A DNA stretch of 64,000 bases from UBA9959 sp035353595 (GCA_035353595.1 DAOPZW010000001.1:1-64000); one strand, 5' to 3'; counted from the stretch's first letter, positions 23,985 through 33,969 are shown. Notes: generated by a model from the letters alone, not told the origin. Made by a program: numbers and translations.

Positions 23985-25214
23985 TTATTGCGGGCCGGGT
24001 TTGCTTTTCAATTTCAGCACCGCCCGCCGCAACCAGCCGGTCTGCCCGGTGCTGGTGCTGACTTTTGCGCGTTCACCTTTCAGGCCGAGCACGGTCACTA
24101 CGGAATCTTTGAACATGAAGCCGAGGCTGTCCGTGCTTTCGGGGTCTTTGTACAATATGGCGCGGTTCGTTACTATTATAGCGCTGCTGCCGGTTTCAAA
24201 ATAGTTGGCCGACTGCGGGCTGGCATATGCCGCGTCGCTGGCCTTTTTTTCCGCTATCTTATGCTTTTCGAATTTCATGACCAGCGTCAGCAGGTGGGAA
24301 TTGCCCAGGTCCCCGAACGGGACATAGGCGTAATCAAAGCCGGCATCTTTATAACCTATACCGAACCCGGCGCTGAAGCCGGCGTATTTCCCGGCTTTTC
24401 CCGCGCCGGTGCGGCCGTTGTAGCCGGCGCGGAGAGCGGCGCTCAGCGCGTCAAAGAAACTCTTCCGGTATTCCAGGCCGGCACAGCCGTACGCCGGCGC
24501 GCCTCTGGCCATAATCCCGTCGAAAGCCAGCAGGAACCCCGTGCCCAGCCGGTAGCTGCTGCCCAGCCTGAACGTACTGGGCAGCCGCGCGACCTCGGAC
24601 CTGTACTTCAGCCCGGGGCCCAGATTAGAAAATGAAGCCGCCAGCGTCAGCGAGCGGCCGGTCCAGCGCACGCCGCCGTCGCCCGCATAGGACAGCGCCT
24701 CGTGATAAAGCCGCGAATAGAGCAGTTTCGCCCCGAGCCCGTATTCGAAGTCTTTATACCTGCGCGCATTGTACGCCGAGACCGCCAGGTCCATGGGTGA
24801 CAGGGAATCGCCGGTCAGGTTACCGGCATTATCCACCTTCGCTATGCCTCCCGGGGACAGATACTGCGCCCCGAACCCCAGAACGCCGTGTTTGAGCGTC
24901 TCTACCGCCAGGCTGACGTGATCATAAGAGACCGACTGGAAATAGACCGCGTGCGTCAGGGAGAGATTGACCCCTTCCAATCCGGCGATCTGCGCGGGAT
25001 TATAATGGATGGCCGAGGCGTCGGTGGAGGCGGCTGCCTGCGCGTCGCCCAGCGCTACCGCCCTGGCGCCGGCCGGGAGCTCCAGGAATTGCGCGCCGGT
25101 GGTGCCTAAGGCGCCGGCTGAATAATCTCCGGCCCGGGCGGCAGGCAGCCCTGCCGTGCAGATGCCGAGCGCGAGCAGGATCGCCGGGAACTTTTGCCGC
25201 TGATCAGTGTTCAT
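23985..25214 (-). CDS. UPF0164/PorV-like outer-membrane barrel with C-terminal SH3 domain
   Basis: A 409-residue protein with a signal peptide (about 1-28, ending LPAARA). A PorV/UPF0164 N-terminus follows: GTTGAQFLELPAGARAVALG and ASTDASAIHYNPAQIAGLEG, the typical opening of PorV-type beta-barrels. A repeated beta-strand pattern runs to about 330. A C-terminal bacterial SH3 domain (about 340-400) carries ILYKDPESTDSLGFMFKDSV and TGQTGWLRRAVLKLK. The ATG overlaps the stop of the giant M64 peptidase gene (ATGA), so the two are translationally coupled. In T9SS bacteria PorV carries C-terminal-domain cargo at the outer membrane; a similar cargo/escort relation here is inference. Confidence 0.83.
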   Translation of the reverse strand: MNTDQRQKFPAILLALGICTAGLPAARAGDYSAGALGTTGAQFLELPAGARAVALGDAQAAASTDASAIHYNPAQIAGLEGVNLSLTHAVYFQSVSYDHVSLAVETLKHGVLGFGAQYLSPGGIAKVDNAGNLTGDSLSPMDLAVSAYNARRYKDFEYGLGAKLLYSRLYHEALSYAGDGGVRWTGRSLTLAASFSNLGPGLKYRSEVARLPSTFRLGSSYRLGTGFLLAFDGIMARGAPAYGCAGLEYRKSFFDALSAALRAGYNGRTGAGKAGKYAGFSAGFGIGYKDAGFDYAYVPFGDLGNSHLLTLVMKFEKHKIAEKKASDAAYASPQSANYFETGSSAIIVTNRAILYKDPESTDSLGFMFKDSVVTVLGLKGERAKVSTSTGQTGWLRRAVLKLKSKPGPQ

Positions 25215-28200
25215 CTTTCAATTACCAGCTTTTTGACCGCGCGCTTGCCGGCAGCGTTTTCAATAACGGCCATGTAAACTCCGCTGGCCGCGGCGCGGCC
25301 CGCTTCGTTCTTGCCGTCCCAGGCCTTGCAGCCGCCGTCGGACGCCGCTATGGCGAGCTTGCGGATGCGGTCGCCCTGCAGGTTGTAAATGGTTATCCGC
25401 CCTTCGAGCCCGAGGTTTTCAAAGTTAACCCCCGCGCCGCAGCCGGCGGCCGGGGAATCGTACCGGCCGCCGCTGCCGGGCGTCCACGGCACCGGGTAAA
25501 CCTTCACTGAATCAAGGCCCGGCGCCGCGCTCACCAGCAGCCCGTACGTCGAAAAATGCGGTACCGCTGCGCTGAAATGATTCTGGACATAATCGGGAAC
25601 AGAGCCCGCTACCAGCTCCCAGCGGGAGAAGGCTTCATTGAGCCAGTACAGCGAAAGTTTGGTTTCCTTGATATGCGTGCCGTCCACCAGCCCGTCATTA
25701 TCAGCGTCGGGATAAGGAATTGTTATGGTTACCGGCAGGTCGAAACCGGGGATCACCGCCTGGGTGTTGGTGTCGGTTGCGGTAAACATCCTGTACAGAT
25801 TGACCGCCTGTACCGGAACCAGCCCGCCGGTGTTCTGGAAAGCCGTCCCGAGCTGGCCGCCCGACGGGTCCGGCCGCGCTATCTCCACATCCAGCTGTCC
25901 GGCATAAGCGTTGGCCGGCACTGTTACCATTGTGCCGTCATCGCTGTAAAAAACGCCCCCGCTGAGGCCGCTCAAAGAAGTGTCGATCGCGAACGTAGCG
26001 CCGGTGAGGATAAGCGTCCCGACGTTGCCGGCCGTGTCCGTGGCTGAAAGGTCAAAGGCGGCCGTGCCGTTGGGAACACCGGGATTTATAAATCCATGGC
26101 CCGTCCAGTTCTTGTTAGCCCCGGTTAAAGTGAGCGGTACCGTCAACCCGCCGGACGGGGTGTACGACAGCAGAGGCGCCTGTGGGATGGAGCCGGCGTC
26201 CTGCAGCGTAACGGCCACAGAGAAGACGCCGGTTTTTAAAGGCTGGACCGGGGTGACAACTATAACGGCGCGGGGCCCCACGGTGTCTACCTGGAAAGAC
26301 GCGTTCTTTACGCCTGTATTCGAGGCCAGGTCTTTGCCCGAAGAGGCTATGGCCGCCGTACCTTCAAAACCAGGGACCGCGGTATAAACGCCCTGCCAGC
26401 TCAGCGCCCCGGCGGCGCTAAGAACGACAGGCGTTGCCGCGCCCTGCCCGTGCTGTGTTACGCTGATAGCCGGCGGCTCTTTCAGGTCTTCGCTGGAAAG
26501 CAGCGTAATGGTGACCGGCCCCGCCTTGGCCGGATCGGGCGCGGCCGTTACGGTCAGCGTCGGCGAGGCGGTATCTACCGTGAACTTGTAGCGCGCGATC
26601 GCGCCCGCGTTGCCCGCATCGTCCACGCCGCGCAGGTGGAACCAGTAGGTGCCGTCGGCCGTCAGGGGGCCGGTATAATTCGTAAGAACGGTTTCCGTAA
26701 CGGCGTCGAGCGTATACGCCTCAGCCTGGTTGAGCGCGTAACTGTAACCGGCTAAACCGGAACCGGTTTCCGCCGCAGCGCTCCAGGTAAAAGAGGGGGT
26801 ATTCAGCGAAGTGGAGGCGTTCTCGGCGTGTGTGGGAGAAGTTATGGCCGGCGTGCCCGGCGCCGTGGTATCCACCGCGAAACTGGCGGAACCGGCCAGG
26901 GGACGCGCGTGCAGGTCCAGCCCGGAAACCGAGATTGCCGCGTTGCCGTCGTACCCGGCCAGCACCGTATAGGTGCCGCTCCAGGTTATGTTGTTCTGGC
27001 TCGTCAGCGGCACAGCGGCAGCCGAGGCGCCGTTCTGCGTTACGGTCGCCGACATCGCGCTCATTTCCTTGTTGAGGGTAACGGTCAGCGTTATCGGACC
27101 TTCTTTGGCCGGATCGCGGGAAACAGCTATCCCCTGCAGCACGGGGGCCAACAGGTCTATCTTGACCGGGCCGTAGCGCGCGGGATCTCCCCAGTTGCCG
27201 GCATTGTCCTTGGCCTTGACATAAAAATACCAGGTGCCGTCGGGTACGTTCTGGAACGTGGTCGTGTTGGCGGTAAGGTTCACCGTCATGGCCGGCGAAT
27301 AAGCGGCGGACTGGACCAGCGCCACGCTGTACCCCGCCACGCCGGAGGGGCCGTCGTCCAGGACCAGCCAGCTGAACTGCGGGTTATTGCTGACCGTGTT
27401 CCAAACGTTCGGCTGATGCGTTGCCGAAGTGGTAGGCGGCTCCGGCGGGGTGGAGGCATCCACCGTTTGGCCGTTGGAATTTACCGGTGTGGAATACAGC
27501 CCCGCCCCGTTCTGGGCTTTGATGGAAAAATAGCAGGTCGCCCCGTCATCCAGCCCCGGCCCCGAAACTGTCACGGCGCGGGCGGCGCCGTTGTCGGTCC
27601 AGGGGGCTATATCCGTAGCCCCGGGGGCGGTTCCCGCTGCGTACCAGTATTTCGCGATCCCGGAATAGTTGTCGGCAGCGGCGCTCCAATTGGCTGAAAA
27701 CCGGCTGGTAGAGCTCGAATAGGTAATGTCGGCGCCTGTGCCGTCGTTGACTACGGCTACCGCCGACGGCGGCGTGGAGTCCAGCGTCTGCCCGTCGGAC
27801 ATCGTCTCGGCCGAGAGCAGCCCGGCCCCGTTCTCGGCTTTTACAAAGAAGTACACATGGTCGCCTTCTGTCATGGAGTTGGTGAAATAAGTCACCGCGC
27901 GGGAGGAACCATTGTCGGTCCAGCCGAGAAGGCTCGTCGGATCATCCTGAGTGAAACCGATAGCGTACCAGTAACGCGCTATGCCGCTCTGCGCGTCGCT
28001 GGAGGCGCTCCAGTTGGCCGAGATCTGGGTTGCCGAGGTGGTATAGCTGATATCGGCGCCGGTGCCGTCGTTTACCGCGGCTATCGCGGCCGGCGCGCTG
28101 CCGTCCGCCGTCTGCCCGTTGGAATTGGCCGCCGCGGACAGCAGCCCCGCCCTGTTCTCGGCCTTGACCGAAAAATAATAGGTCTGGCCGGTAGTTAATG

Positions 28201-31200
28201 ATAAGCCCGTTTTGGTTACGCTCAGCGAGCCGCCGTTGTCGGTCCAGCCCGCCACATCGGTGCCGCCGGCCGCGGTGCCTATGGCGTACCAGTATTTCGC
28301 CACTCCGGACTGCGCGTCGGAAGAGGCGCTCCAGTTCGCCTTAAGCTGGGTCAGCGAACCGGTATAAACGATGTCGGCCCCGGCGCCGTCGTTGACCGTG
28401 GCTACCGCGGCCGGCGCGCTGGTGTCCACCAGCTGCCCGTCGGAATTGGCCGCGGCGGAAAGCAGGCCGGCGCCATTTTCGGCTTTTACCGTGAAGTAAT
28501 AAGTCGTTCCGTTGCTGAGCGAAAGCCCTGTTCTGGTCACGCTGAGCGAGCCCCCGTTATCGGTCCAGCCCGCCACGTTCGTGCCGCCGGCGGCGGTGCC
28601 TATGGCGTACCAGTATTTAACTATCCCGGATTGCGCGTCGCTGCCGGCGTTCCAGTTAGCGGACAGCTGGGTCAGGGACCCGGTATAATTTATGTCCGCG
28701 CCGGTGCCATCTCTTGAGGTGCTTGGCGCCGCGGGCGCGGTCGCGTCCACCAGCTGGCCGTTCGAATTGGCGGCCGCGGACAGCAGCCCCGCCCCGTTCT
28801 CGGCCTTGACCGAGAAGTAGTAGGTCTGCCCGTCGCTGAGGGACAAACCGGCGGCTGTAACGCTGCGGGCGGAACCGTTATCCGTCCAGCCCCGTATATC
28901 GGCGCCGCCGGCCGTGCTGCCTATGGCGTACCAGTATTTTACTATGCCGGATTGGGCGTCGGACGAGGTTCCCCAGTTGGCCGCCAGCTGGGTCAGCGAA
29001 CCGGTGTAGGCGCTATCGGCGCCGGTGCCGTCGTTCACCGCGGCTACCGCGGCCGGCGCGCTGGCGTCCACCGTCTGGCCGTTGGAATTGGCGGCGGCGG
29101 ATTGCAGCCCTACGCCGTTCTCGGCTTTGACCGTAAAGTAATAGGTCTGCCCCGTAGTCAGCGAGAGGCCTGTCCGGGTTACGCTGAGCGCGGCCCCGTT
29201 GTCGGTCCAGCCCGCGATATTGGCCGCACCCGCGCTGGTGCCGATGGCGTACCAGTATTTGGCTATGCCGCTTTCGGCGTCGGTGGCGGCGCTCCAGTTG
29301 GCCGCCAGCTGGGTCAGCGAACCGGTATAGGTTATGTCGGCGCCCGCGCCGTCGCTTACCGCGGGTACGGCGCCGGGCGGAGTGCTATCGGGAGGCGTAT
29401 CGTCCCTGATCAAGCGGACAGCCATCCCGTATTTGTTGCCGGTGACATAATCCCCCAAAAAGGTGTAGCCGTAAAACAGCCCCTGATAGTAGGACTCCAC
29501 ATCAGTATTTAAGGTGGAAGTCCAGAACAGAGAGCTTGCGCTCATGGCGCCGAAGACCCCGCTGATCCCATACCGCAAGCCTGAAGCATAAGCGGTAAAG
29601 CCGCTGCTGTTGTTGGCCGCCTGATTGTTGCCAGGAGCTCCGGCTGTTGCGGAAGCGGCCCAAGAACTGTTGCCGGCAATTGATTTGGCTATTTTATTCC
29701 CGCTGGTAGTGGCATCGTAATTATAACCATTGGCTATAAGCCAGTCACTGGCCCTGTTCCATTCCTGTCTGCTGGGCACATGCCAGCCCGAAGGGGCTAT
29801 GTTGCGGTTATCGGCGGCCGCATACCAGTTATACAGCAGTCCGTAAGTCGGTACATTGCCGGAGTCGTTGTCGTAGCTGCAATATGCGGCCGAGCCGGCA
29901 TTCGCCCAGGCGGTATCGTCCGTGATATTGCTTATGCTGTCGCCGTTCCTGAACCGGGTGGTTCTCAGGTTTTCCACCGTCCAGGTGTTGGTCCCTATGA
30001 TCACCGTGTGGTACACGTTCCCGTCAATGTCCGTAACCGTGCTGGATTGGGCGGCCGCATTTACCGTCTGGCCGTTCGAATTTGCCGGGGTAGAATATGT
30101 GCCCGCTCCGTTTTCGGCCTTCACCGAAAAGTATACGGTGCTGCCATTGGGGACCAGCAGGCCGGTTTTGGTCACGCTGAGCGCCGTGCCATTATCCGTC
30201 CAATCCACAATATTCGTGCCGCCGGCAACAGTGCCTATGGCGTACCAGTACCTTAAGATACCGGATTCAGCGTCGGAGGAAACGGTCCAGTTGGCTGAAA
30301 GTTCGGTCCGGGAATCGGTAGTAGCTATGTCGGCGCCCAGGCCGTCGTTTACGGTCGCTACGGTCGCGGGCGCGGTGGTGTCCACGCTCTGCCCGTTGGA
30401 ATTGGCCGGGGTGGAATTAATGCCCGCGCCGTTCTCGGCTTTAACTGAAAAATAATACATCTGGCCATAGGCAAGGGACAAGTCGGTTTTGATCGCGTTG
30501 AGGGATAAGCCAACGCTGGTCCAGTTCGTTATGTCGGTGCCGCCGGGGGTGGTGCCTATGGCGTACCGGTATTTAACTATGCCGCTTTCCTGGTCGGTGG
30601 AGGCGGTCCAGTTGGCGGAAAGCCGGGTAAGCGAATCGCCGTAATCCCTGTCGGAACCGAGGCTGTCGCTGACAACCGGCTGTGTGGGCGGGGTGGTATC
30701 GGGCGTGGCGCCGGATTGGCATGAGCAATACGCGCTGCCTGTAAGCCCGCGGCCATTTTTTACCTGCAGGTAGACGGTATCGCCATAGCCTAAAGTCCAA
30801 TCCCCTACGGTTTTTGAGAAGGAGCTCCCGCTGGAGGTGAGCTGCCAGGCGGTATCGGTAAAAGAGGCGTTGTTCGAGACCCGGTAAGCCAGCGGATTGC
30901 TGTCGGTGTCCGCCGCGCTGAGCGACAGGGTTGCCGGCCCTGCCGGACAGGCAGCGCCGCAACTGCCGTTGATCTTGATATCGGCCGCGGGCGGAGTTGT
31001 GTCGGGAAGATAATCAAAAATGCGATTAACAAATATTTCGGTATTAACCGGACCGAAAAGATCTGCTGATTCGTTCATTTTTGAGATATAGGTGGGGCGA
31101 TAAACCCCCAGCGGTTTGTAAGCCGCCCCTTCGAACAGGCCTACTTCGGCGGAGCCGGCAGGTCCTATGGTAGGCAGCGGGGTAGCGGGAAACACCCATT

Positions 31201-31867
31201 CTCCCCACTTAAGCGTAGAACGGTCCGTGTTGATGGTTACATTCCGTTGGGAGGGTTCACCGCCTGAATAGTAGCCTGTAGATTCCACATACTCATCGCT
31301 CAGTAAGCCAAAACAGTGCCCGGCCTCATGCGTAAGACAGTCCGGGCCGGATGTTATGGAACACGACCCAATTCCGCCATACCAGGCCGCGCCGCCATAG
31401 GCGACGCTGTTTACAATAACAAGTACGATGTCGCGGCCCTGTACGAATCCGGCCACGGAGCCGGCCGCGGCATGCGCCAGATTGATATTGGAGGATAATG
31501 AACGACAGCTGCTGCTGTTGCCGGCTACGATCGAGAATGCGCTGCCAAGGGCATTGTCCACTACATTGCCGGAGCAGTTTTCATTGCTCGCGCCGGATTG
31601 GTTGCTGATAACGTCGACGCGGTAGACATTGAAGAAATCCTTGTAATCGCCCAGTTCCTGTGAAAAAAAAGTGTTATAGGCGGTCTGGGCGTCAGTCGCA
31701 AAATTGGAGATTTGCGCGCTGGTGTACCCGTCGCTTAAAAAGATCAGGTTTATTTTGTTCGCCGCCGTGCCGCTGTAAATGGTGGCGGTATTCCAGGCTG
31801 TGGCAGGGGCGGCCAGGAACATTAAAAGTCCCGCCATGGTCCCCGCCAGGCCGGGGCGCGGTCTCAT
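25211..31867 (-). CDS. Giant secreted M64-type metallopeptidase with FN3-like repeats, FISUMP domain and FlgD-like C-terminus
   Basis: 2218 residues. Signal peptide (about 1-25). Peptidase M64 domain (about 26-300) with NLIFLSDGYTSAQ and the zinc motif HEAGHCFGLLSDEY. Eight roughly 103-residue FN3-like repeats follow (pattern ANWSASSDAQSGIAKYWYAI and YYFSVKAENGAG), two before and six after an inserted FISUMP-type domain (about 630-830; TWTVENLRTTRFRNG, PTYGLLYNWYAA, GWHVPSRQEWN). Then come several Ig-like beta domains (about 1470-2000), and a C-terminal FlgD/T9SS-type module (VYPVPWTPGSG, GRITIYNLQGDRIRKL, WDGKNEAGRAAASGVY). It overlaps a secreted-protein gene upstream (ATGA) and a PorV-like gene downstream (ATGA). 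Likely a surface or secreted protease; substrate unknown. Confidence 0.9.
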   Translation of the reverse strand: MRPRPGLAGTMAGLLMFLAAPATAWNTATIYSGTAANKINLIFLSDGYTSAQISNFATDAQTAYNTFFSQELGDYKDFFNVYRVDVISNQSGASNENCSGNVVDNALGSAFSIVAGNSSSCRSLSSNINLAHAAAGSVAGFVQGRDIVLVIVNSVAYGGAAWYGGIGSCSITSGPDCLTHEAGHCFGLLSDEYVESTGYYSGGEPSQRNVTINTDRSTLKWGEWVFPATPLPTIGPAGSAEVGLFEGAAYKPLGVYRPTYISKMNESADLFGPVNTEIFVNRIFDYLPDTTPPAADIKINGSCGAACPAGPATLSLSAADTDSNPLAYRVSNNASFTDTAWQLTSSGSSFSKTVGDWTLGYGDTVYLQVKNGRGLTGSAYCSCQSGATPDTTPPTQPVVSDSLGSDRDYGDSLTRLSANWTASTDQESGIVKYRYAIGTTPGGTDITNWTSVGLSLNAIKTDLSLAYGQMYYFSVKAENGAGINSTPANSNGQSVDTTAPATVATVNDGLGADIATTDSRTELSANWTVSSDAESGILRYWYAIGTVAGGTNIVDWTDNGTALSVTKTGLLVPNGSTVYFSVKAENGAGTYSTPANSNGQTVNAAAQSSTVTDIDGNVYHTVIIGTNTWTVENLRTTRFRNGDSISNITDDTAWANAGSAAYCSYDNDSGNVPTYGLLYNWYAAADNRNIAPSGWHVPSRQEWNRASDWLIANGYNYDATTSGNKIAKSIAGNSSWAASATAGAPGNNQAANNSSGFTAYASGLRYGISGVFGAMSASSLFWTSTLNTDVESYYQGLFYGYTFLGDYVTGNKYGMAVRLIRDDTPPDSTPPGAVPAVSDGAGADITYTGSLTQLAANWSAATDAESGIAKYWYAIGTSAGAANIAGWTDNGAALSVTRTGLSLTTGQTYYFTVKAENGVGLQSAAANSNGQTVDASAPAAVAAVNDGTGADSAYTGSLTQLAANWGTSSDAQSGIVKYWYAIGSTAGGADIRGWTDNGSARSVTAAGLSLSDGQTYYFSVKAENGAGLLSAAANSNGQLVDATAPAAPSTSRDGTGADINYTGSLTQLSANWNAGSDAQSGIVKYWYAIGTAAGGTNVAGWTDNGGSLSVTRTGLSLSNGTTYYFTVKAENGAGLLSAAANSDGQLVDTSAPAAVATVNDGAGADIVYTGSLTQLKANWSASSDAQSGVAKYWYAIGTAAGGTDVAGWTDNGGSLSVTKTGLSLTTGQTYYFSVKAENRAGLLSAAANSNGQTADGSAPAAIAAVNDGTGADISYTTSATQISANWSASSDAQSGIARYWYAIGFTQDDPTSLLGWTDNGSSRAVTYFTNSMTEGDHVYFFVKAENGAGLLSAETMSDGQTLDSTPPSAVAVVNDGTGADITYSSSTSRFSANWSAAADNYSGIAKYWYAAGTAPGATDIAPWTDNGAARAVTVSGPGLDDGATCYFSIKAQNGAGLYSTPVNSNGQTVDASTPPEPPTTSATHQPNVWNTVSNNPQFSWLVLDDGPSGVAGYSVALVQSAAYSPAMTVNLTANTTTFQNVPDGTWYFYVKAKDNAGNWGDPARYGPVKIDLLAPVLQGIAVSRDPAKEGPITLTVTLNKEMSAMSATVTQNGASAAAVPLTSQNNITWSGTYTVLAGYDGNAAISVSGLDLHARPLAGSASFAVDTTAPGTPAITSPTHAENASTSLNTPSFTWSAAAETGSGLAGYSYALNQAEAYTLDAVTETVLTNYTGPLTADGTYWFHLRGVDDAGNAGAIARYKFTVDTASPTLTVTAAPDPAKAGPVTITLLSSEDLKEPPAISVTQHGQGAATPVVLSAAGALSWQGVYTAVPGFEGTAAIASSGKDLASNTGVKNASFQVDTVGPRAVIVVTPVQPLKTGVFSVAVTLQDAGSIPQAPLLSYTPSGGLTVPLTLTGANKNWTGHGFINPGVPNGTAAFDLSATDTAGNVGTLILTGATFAIDTSLSGLSGGVFYSDDGTMVTVPANAYAGQLDVEIARPDPSGGQLGTAFQNTGGLVPVQAVNLYRMFTATDTNTQAVIPGFDLPVTITIPYPDADNDGLVDGTHIKETKLSLYWLNEAFSRWELVAGSVPDYVQNHFSAAVPHFSTYGLLVSAAPGLDSVKVYPVPWTPGSGGRYDSPAAGCGAGVNFENLGLEGRITIYNLQGDRIRKLAIAASDGGCKAWDGKNEAGRAAASGVYMAVIENAAGKRAVKKLVIER
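27470..29385. repeat. Six tandem ~309-bp coding repeats (FN3-like domains)
   Basis: Six consecutive copies within the M64 gene, each about 103 codons. They share GADIxYTGSLTQLxANW, SGIxKYWYAIG and YYFxVKAENGAGL. Two more diverged copies lie at about 30050-30700, separated by the FISUMP domain. DNA-level similarity is high enough for copy-number change by recombination. Confidence 0.8.
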
Positions 31868-32754
31868 TGGCTTTCCCCTGTAACGGTGCCGAGTTCCAGC
31901 ACCGACTTTAGGTCAAGGTCGGCCGCCGCGGGGGCGGAGGACGCTTTTACGGTTTTAAAGTTCTTCCTCTGTTGGCCGCGGCCGCCTGCCGGGGCCTTGC
32001 GATGCGAAACCCGCAAGGTCTTGATCCTGGTGTCGTAGGGCAGGGTCAGGGTCATTTCAGCCTTGGCCGCCTTGTAGCTGCCGCCCTTCATTACCTTGCG
32101 CCCCGGCGACCGCCCTCCCGCCTGCTGCGGTTCCGGGTCTTCAAAATAATCGTAGAATCCCTGCGTGGGATCATCCAGGCTCTGGGTCGCCAGGGTGTTT
32201 CCGGCGGCGTCCACCGCTTCAACGTAGCGGGAGCCTTCCGAGGCAGGCTGGCGGTAGAACATCGGCCTGGGTTTATTTATTATCTTTTTTGAAACCACCT
32301 TGTAGCTGTTCCCGTCGGTTCCCAGTACGACCTGCAGGTATTTATCGCCGGGGGGAGGCTGCGGGGCGGGCATGGCTTCCAGGTTGTTGTTCCAGGTCTG
32401 CGCCGCCATTACGCCAGCGGGGCCGTAGGCCGCGCGCAGGCTCTCCGGCTCGGTTATCTCTTCCCTGTAAAATACGGCGCCGCAGCGGGTGGCCAATTCC
32501 GCCTCCAGGGCTGCCGGCACATGCCCGTAGAAAATGCCTGGCCCCAAAGCGCCATCCAGCCGCCCCCCATTGTCCGCTACGTAGCGGCGGCATTCCGCGG
32601 CAAGGCCGGCCGCGGCCCGGCTGCTGAGCAAAACCAGCGCATCCGCGGCTGCCGGCGCGGCAAGGCAGCGCTGCGCGGCCAGCAGCGGCAACAGCGCGAA
32701 CAGCTGCAGCAGGATGGATTTATGTAATGGCCGCTGGGTTGCTGTTGATGGCAT
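31864..32754 (-). CDS. Secreted hypothetical protein, operon leader of the M64 locus
   Basis: A 296-residue protein. Start MPSTATQRPL at 32754 is chosen because a consensus promoter places transcription start exactly on this ATG; an upstream in-frame ATG (32796) lies inside or before the promoter. The N-terminus has a hydrophobic signal (ILLQLFALLPLLAAQRCLA). The rest shows no domain that I recognise; a Pro/Gly-rich middle and a beta strand (AKAEMTLTLPYDTRIKTLRV) are visible. Its stop overlaps the M64 start (ATGA), giving a three-gene coupled operon with the PorV-like gene. Confidence 0.65.
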   Translation of the reverse strand: MPSTATQRPLHKSILLQLFALLPLLAAQRCLAAPAAADALVLLSSRAAAGLAAECRRYVADNGGRLDGALGPGIFYGHVPAALEAELATRCGAVFYREEITEPESLRAAYGPAGVMAAQTWNNNLEAMPAPQPPPGDKYLQVVLGTDGNSYKVVSKKIINKPRPMFYRQPASEGSRYVEAVDAAGNTLATQSLDDPTQGFYDYFEDPEPQQAGGRSPGRKVMKGGSYKAAKAEMTLTLPYDTRIKTLRVSHRKAPAGGRGQQRKNFKTVKASSAPAAADLDLKSVLELGTVTGESQ

Positions 32755-32760
32755 ATGATA

Positions 32761-32789
32761 AGTATAAAGCAGGCTGGTAGACATGTCAA
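32761..32789 (-). promoter_or_regulatory. Consensus sigma-70 promoter, leaderless start
   Basis: On the minus strand TTGACA (32789-32784), 17-bp spacer, TATACT (32766-32761), and the A of ATG 32754 is the seventh base after the -10 box. There is no Shine-Dalgarno, so the operon mRNA is predicted to be leaderless. Confidence 0.8.
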
Positions 32790-32949
32790 CACCCACGGCA
32801 ATCAGGCCGCTGCATTTATCAGCTATGTTATTCTATCAGTATCGGCGGCATTAAGCCTGAGACGCAGGGCCCGGTACGGTCCGGTTTTAACTCCCAGGCC
32901 TTTTGCCCGGATGGCTTACGTCCGCGCGGAGCAATGAATTAATGAGAAA

Positions 32950-32968
32950 AGTGAAGTGTCACTTCACT
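32950..32968. promoter_or_regulatory. 19-bp operator-like palindrome
   Basis: AGTGAAGTG-T-CACTTCACT, perfect 9-base arms with a one-base centre. It is 60 bases upstream of the HTH regulator gene and next to AT-rich promoter-like sequence (TATATT; TTATAATATG at 33005-33014). It is a likely autoregulatory binding site. Confidence 0.6.
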
Positions 32969-33027
32969 GCTATATTTTACTTGTGAAGCGCGCTGCCGAT
33001 ATTCGTTATAATATGCGGTAAAGGAAC

Positions 33028-33894
33028 GTGAAACAATCGCTTATGAAAACCGTTTTTTCTGAAATGCTGGGGCAGCTCCGGACGCAGGCCGGTTTTGAGA
33101 CAGCTTATAAGTTCTACCATAAGAACGGCGGCCAGGGCGTGTTGAAGATGAGCTATCGCAACTATCTCAACCTTGAGCAGGGGCGCAGCCTGCCACCTTT
33201 GGAAAGACTCGGAACTCTTACCTGGGCGCTGCGCATTCATCACGGCAGCGCCGAGGCTAATGCCCTGGTTTCCGCCTGGCTGCGGAGCATGGCGGGAGAG
33301 GATAATTTCCGGGATTACCTGGCGCCCCTGCTGGCGCCGAAACCCGCGGAGCCCCCGCTATCCCCGGCGTCGCAGGCGCTGAAAAAATTTGTAGATGCGG
33401 GGACTGGGCCTCTGAGCCTGGAACAGGTCCGCGCCATACACCTGTCCGAGAACCATTGCCTGTGCGCTACCGCCATGAATTGCGAGAGGGGCGCGCTGAG
33501 CATCAGGGAATTGGCGGAGCGCCTGGAACTGCCGGAAGCAACGGCGGCGAAAGTAATGAGGGATCTGGCAGGAGCGAAGCTCGTGAAAGAGGTGAAAAAA
33601 GATGTATATCGCAATTCTGCCGGGATGTCCTGCAAACGTGCGCCCGGAGGCAATATCATTCCCGAAGATATCAAACAAAAAATACGCGGGACCTGGCGCA
33701 AGTTGGAAGCCGCCGGGAAAGTGGTCTACCCGTACCGGGTAATTATGCGGGCTGACGAAAAGGACTCCGCCGGGTTGTTCAACATGATGGATACGCATAT
33801 GGCGGCGGTGCAGGCCTACGCCGTGGATAAGGGCAGCGCTTCCACCGCCCTGTTCATGGTGGAGGCGCGCATCACCCGGTTGCGCAAGTTCTGA
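33028..33894 (+). CDS. HTH transcriptional regulator with second winged-helix segment
   Basis: A 288-residue protein. The N-terminal part (about 6-70) resembles an XRE-type HTH (FSEMLGQLRTQAGF, MSYRNYLNLEQGRSLPPLER). The middle (about 150-190) has a second HTH, LSIRELAERLELPEATAAKV then LAGAKLVKEV. The combination and the C-terminal helical region recall TIGR02147-type regulators of Fibrobacter and relatives, but I would not name it as such. GTG 33028 sits only two bases after AAGGA; ATG 33043 (MKTVFSEM) is the alternative start. The palindrome at 32950-32968 suggests autoregulation. Confidence 0.65.
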   Translation: MKQSLMKTVFSEMLGQLRTQAGFETAYKFYHKNGGQGVLKMSYRNYLNLEQGRSLPPLERLGTLTWALRIHHGSAEANALVSAWLRSMAGEDNFRDYLAPLLAPKPAEPPLSPASQALKKFVDAGTGPLSLEQVRAIHLSENHCLCATAMNCERGALSIRELAERLELPEATAAKVMRDLAGAKLVKEVKKDVYRNSAGMSCKRAPGGNIIPEDIKQKIRGTWRKLEAAGKVVYPYRVIMRADEKDSAGLFNMMDTHMAAVQAYAVDKGSASTALFMVEARITRLRKF

Positions 33895-33969
33895 GCGGCG
33901 TTGCTTTATTTTTATTTACAGCCTGAATATGTTTCAATTGTACAGGACAAAACGGAGACAGGAGCAACT

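Noticed and set aside
27470..29385. CRISPR-like or tandem non-coding repeat array
   Set aside because: The repeats are about 309 bp, in frame, and encode FN3-like domains of one protein.
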